From the NCBI GenBank assembly GCA_029555885.1, contig JAKPQT010000546.1, positions 1-16,049 on the forward strand: a stretch of 16,049 bases of DNA. Direction: 5' to 3'. This document shows positions 13,577 to 16,049 of this stretch, in pieces (position 1 is the first letter of the stretch; the number at the start of each line of letters is the position of its first letter). A program made the translations under genes and the position numbers. The notes under the pieces were generated by a model. The model was not told where the DNA came from. It worked only from the letters and a program-made list of their open reading frames with translations, and searched no databases. The DNA is from Chloroflexota bacterium. Lineage in GTDB: Bacteria > Chloroflexota > Anaerolineae > CG2-30-64-16.

Positions 13577-14305
13577 ATGGGTCACCGCACCCTGTCGCTT
13601 GCCCTCATATGGCGGGCGCTCTTCCTCGACGCGGACGCCTATGAGGATCTGCGTGACGATGACAATCCGTTCGTAGAGGGGCTGTATCTCGTGGCCCTGC
13701 TCGGCGTAGCCACCGCCCTGCTCAACCTGATCGGCCAGGTATTGCGTTGGGCCAGCATTCCCAGCCTGGCGTCCATCGAGGCGATTGTGCTGCGCGGCCT
13801 GCAGCAGCAAGCCTGGTGGCCCTCCATTGCCAACAACCCGGCAGCTATCCAATCCTTTACCGATAACTGGGACCTCGGCTGGCGCTACATTCCGGCCCTG
13901 CTCGGCGCGCCCGACCCGCTCAGAGCCGCGCTCAACGTCGTGCTCTGGCCTTTTACGGGCGTGCTGAGCTGGCTGGTGTATGGCACGCTAGCGTACCTGT
14001 TTGGCCGGCTCCTGGGCGGCCGCGGCACGCTGAACCAGATGCTCGGCACGACTGCGCTCGCATTGACCCCGTGGGTGTTCCACGGGCTGGAGTTCATCCC
14101 CTATGTTGCCATCGGGAGCGCCGTCAGTATCTGGCAGCTCATCCTGCGCTACAAGGCGGTGCGCACCGCGCACGTGCTGCCCTGGGGCCGCGCCGTGGCT
14201 GCGACTGCCCTGCCCTACCTGGTATACCTGCTGCTGTGGGCGCTGGTGATTGCGTTCTCTGCACCCTTGATGGCGCTTTTGACCGCGCTGCTGGCAGGGA
14301 GGTGA
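13577..14305 (+). CDS. Yip1-like integral membrane protein (first of a tandem pair)
   Basis: A 242-residue protein with an amphipathic N terminus (LIWRALFLDADAYEDLRDDD) and about five hydrophobic helices, near residues 33-56, 118-142, 155-170, 174-190 and 207-240. The conserved core LFGRLLGGRGTLNQMLGTTALALTP (142-165) and the following short loop resemble the Yip1 family of bacterial membrane proteins, for which no biochemical role is established. ATG 13577 is set by AAGGAG (13565-13570) six bases upstream. The frame extends back to 13559 without a better start. It is followed after three bases by a related gene, so the two are clearly co-transcribed and may form a hetero-oligomer (inference). 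Confidence 0.78.
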   Translation: MGHRTLSLALIWRALFLDADAYEDLRDDDNPFVEGLYLVALLGVATALLNLIGQVLRWASIPSLASIEAIVLRGLQQQAWWPSIANNPAAIQSFTDNWDLGWRYIPALLGAPDPLRAALNVVLWPFTGVLSWLVYGTLAYLFGRLLGGRGTLNQMLGTTALALTPWVFHGLEFIPYVAIGSAVSIWQLILRYKAVRTAHVLPWGRAVAATALPYLVYLLLWALVIAFSAPLMALLTALLAGR

Positions 14306-14308
14306 GCG

Positions 14309-15181
14309 ATGAGCGTCCCTGAAACTCCGCAAACACCCGTCAACCCGCAGCCCGCGGCCAGCCAACCAGCTGCTGCTCCGGCCCCGCGGCGGTGGCCGCT
14401 GCAAGACTGGTTCCGCAGCCTCTGGGATGCGGCGCGGCTGCACACCCCGGCTTACACCGGGTTGGCCGGCCGGTATGATGCTTTTCTGCAGGGTTTTCTG
14501 ATCGTGCTGGTCGTCAGCCTCCTGGCCGGTGTGCCAGGCTTCGTCGGTGAAATCATGGCCGGGCTTCAGCCTGCGTCCGCGGCCGAGACCGCCGAGACGA
14601 GCGCCGCGCTGCGTGAGACGCTCGAGGCCGCCGGCCCGTGGATGGTCCGCCTGGGCTTGTCAACGGCCACCCGCGCCGCGGTCGTGGATGAAATTGCCAA
14701 CGCCTTCGACCTGGCCCTGCAGATGCGGCAGGAGGTGGACCAACTGCCGACGAGGTTGCCGCGACCGGTGGGCCGGGTGCTGGAGGCCCTGGGCAACTGG
14801 CTGTCAGAGCCGTTCAGCGCCGCGCACCTGCCGTTGGCCGTTGCCAGCCTCGGCGCGTGGCTGGGTTACGGCATTTGGGTCATGCTCGCCGCCAGGATGC
14901 TCGGCGGCCGCGGCTCGCTGCATGGTTTCTTCGGCGCGACCGCGCTGTACGCCGTCCCCCACGTGCTGGACATCCTGCGCTGGCTGCCGTTCGTGGGCGC
15001 GCTCATCGGCACGATCGCCTACGTCTGGGGCGTGGTTATCTACATCAAGGCCACGCAGGCCAGCCACAGCCTGTCGTTCGAACGCGCGCTGATCGCAGTC
15101 CTGGCGCCGCTGGCACTGGCTGCGCTGGTCATCGCGGGCGTGCTCTCCGTGCTGTCCGGTATCGCCTGGCTGCGCAGTTAG
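14309..15181 (+). CDS. Yip1-like integral membrane protein (second of a tandem pair)
   Basis: A 290-residue paralogue of the preceding protein. It adds a Pro/Ala-rich cytoplasmic head (1-30). After the first helix (about 60-80) it has an 85-residue soluble segment (about 85-170) rich in Ala, Glu and Arg, where the first protein has about 60 residues. The shared core is RMLGGRGSLHGFFGATALYAVP (196-217), aligning with RLLGGRGTLNQMLGTTALALTP of the neighbour, followed by matching helices and the motif YIKATQASHSLSFERA versus RYKAVRTAHVLPWGRA. The ATG at 14309 has GGGAGGTGAG just upstream, overlapping the stop of the first gene, so translation is coupled. Function is unknown. Duplication followed by divergence is the simplest history. 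Confidence 0.8.
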   Translation: MSVPETPQTPVNPQPAASQPAAAPAPRRWPLQDWFRSLWDAARLHTPAYTGLAGRYDAFLQGFLIVLVVSLLAGVPGFVGEIMAGLQPASAAETAETSAALRETLEAAGPWMVRLGLSTATRAAVVDEIANAFDLALQMRQEVDQLPTRLPRPVGRVLEALGNWLSEPFSAAHLPLAVASLGAWLGYGIWVMLAARMLGGRGSLHGFFGATALYAVPHVLDILRWLPFVGALIGTIAYVWGVVIYIKATQASHSLSFERALIAVLAPLALAALVIAGVLSVLSGIAWLRS

Positions 15182-15241
15182 CTGTAACCGCGCAACAGAC
15201 AGACACGCGGCAGCGTCATTGTTGTATTGGATGGGAGTCGA

Positions 15242-16049
15242 ATGCCTGAGTTCTTGAAACTGCGGACCGCGGAAGAGGCGTGGAGCATCTTCATGCGCCA
15301 CTTTCAGCCGGCGCTCATGCGTGAGACATGCGGGCTGGCCGACGCACTGGATCGGGTGCTGGCGGAGGACGTGACCGCACCCCATCCGCTGCCGGTGTTC
15401 AGCCGCAGCACCGTGGATGGTTACGCGGTGCTCGCCGCGGACACCCACGGCGCATCGGCGGGCGCACCGGCCTACCTGGATGTGGTGGCCGAGGTTGCGA
15501 TGGGAGCCGCCGCCGACTTTGCGCTCAGCTCGGGTGAGGCCGCGCTGGTGCATACCGGCGGCATGATCCCGCCGGGCGCGGATGCTGTGGTGATGCTCGA
15601 GAATACGAATCGGCTGGCCGCGCCAATGTTCGGCAGCCGGCCGCGCCAGGCCGGGTTTGCAGCCTTCGCCGTCGAGGTCTACCGGTCCGCAGCGGAAGGT
15701 GAGGCGGTCATCCAGCCGGGCGAGGATGTGGCGGCGGGCGAGGTCGTTCTGCGCGCGGGGCAGGTCCTCCGACCGCAGGATATCGGCGGGCTCGCCGCGC
15801 TCGGCGTGACACGCGTGCCGGTCATCCGCCAGCCGCGGGTTGCCATCGTCAGCCAGGGCGACGAGGTCGTGCCCCCCGAGCTCGAACCCGGGCCGGGACA
15901 GGTGCGCGACATCAACAGTTACACGCTCGCCGCGCTGGTGCGCCGCGCCGGCGGCATCCCGATCAACTATCCTATTGTGCCGGACGAGCAGGAAGCGCTC
16001 GATCGCGCCGTGCGCCGCGGGTGGGAGGACGCTGATATCGTCGTGATTA
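15242..16049 (+). CDS. moeA: Molybdopterin molybdenumtransferase MoeA, 3'-truncated by window edge
   Basis: MoeA inserts molybdenum into adenylylated molybdopterin in molybdenum-cofactor synthesis. The first 269 codons are present and the frame is open to the last base. Recognisable segments are the N-terminal ALDRVLAEDVTAPHPLPVFSRSTVDGYAV region (35-63, with SRSTVDGYAV the family signature), TGGMIPPGADAVVMLE (105-120), the QPGEDV segment (158-163) and the MoCF-domain start RVAIVSQGDEVV (199-210), followed by DINSYTLAALVRRAGG. Ser-Gln-Gly-Asp-Glu takes the place of the commoner STGDE. Between VVMLE and the GED segment there is an insert of about 15-20 residues relative to E. coli MoeA. ATG 15242 has GGAG (15234-15237) four bases upstream. 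The rest of the MoCF domain lies beyond the window. Confidence 0.93.
   Translation, partial: MPEFLKLRTAEEAWSIFMRHFQPALMRETCGLADALDRVLAEDVTAPHPLPVFSRSTVDGYAVLAADTHGASAGAPAYLDVVAEVAMGAAADFALSSGEAALVHTGGMIPPGADAVVMLENTNRLAAPMFGSRPRQAGFAAFAVEVYRSAAEGEAVIQPGEDVAAGEVVLRAGQVLRPQDIGGLAALGVTRVPVIRQPRVAIVSQGDEVVPPELEPGPGQVRDINSYTLAALVRRAGGIPINYPIVPDEQEALDRAVRRGWEDADIVVI

Noticed and set aside
12191..13852. 553-codon open frame on the minus strand
   Set aside because: It runs opposite the DUF5666-like gene, through the strong terminator and promoter and into the Yip1-like gene. Composition is unlike a real protein (His/Asp/Arg-rich, no motif).

Overview
The window is high-GC bacterial chromosomal DNA with densely packed genes, nearly all on the + strand. 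No tRNA, rRNA, CRISPR array, insertion sequence or phage gene was seen. Several traits together suggest a Chloroflexota (Anaerolineae-like) bacterium. These are an ECF sigma factor overlapping a DUF5667-type membrane protein, a secreted protein ending in a YLPLVW-type motif, a DUF5666-repeat exported protein, a DHH/CBS/nucleotidyltransferase fusion and a stand-alone S1 protein with a long acidic tail. The assignment is an inference from gene content, not from a marker gene.

Layout. Positions 1-813 hold the 3' part of a glutamate formimidoyltransferase gene, cut by the window edge. A two-CBS-domain protein (826-1287, minus) converges on it. That gene shares a 39-bp divergent promoter region with a polytopic GT-C-like membrane protein (1327-2697). 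A relatively AT-rich intergenic region with a sigma-70 promoter and short repeats leads to a GalT-type uridylyltransferase (2961-4058). Next comes a 454-bp gene-free stretch with three strong hairpins, a near-consensus promoter and a long leader, then the S1 protein gene (4513-6162). Following it are a small TraR/DksA-type zinc-finger protein (6251-6589) and an 880-residue DHH-CBS-CBS-tRNA nucleotidyltransferase (6695-9337). Intrinsic terminators separate these genes.

The second half is cell-envelope oriented. An ECF sigma factor (9408-10028) overlaps by four bases (ATGA) a DUF5667-like single-pass membrane protein with a very long Thr/Pro-rich exterior (10025-11497). After these come a secreted beta-sandwich-like protein with the C-terminal YLPLVW motif (11508-12161) and an exported protein of about five DUF5666-like repeats (12212-13393). 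A strong terminator at 13451-13493 closes this block. Two tandem, diverged Yip1-like membrane proteins (13577-14305, 14309-15181) follow, and the window ends inside a moeA gene (from 15242).

How the parts may work together. The S1 protein, TraR/DksA-like protein and tRNA end-maturation enzyme form an information-processing block with separately terminated units. The sigma factor and its overlapping membrane protein look like a signal-sensing pair. The two exported proteins directly downstream are candidate members or targets of the same regulon. No clearly new defence or mobile system is visible. The most unusual items are the sigma/DUF5667/YLPLVW/DUF5666 cluster, the Lys/Arg-free acidic tail of S1, and the hairpin-rich interval between galT and the S1 gene.
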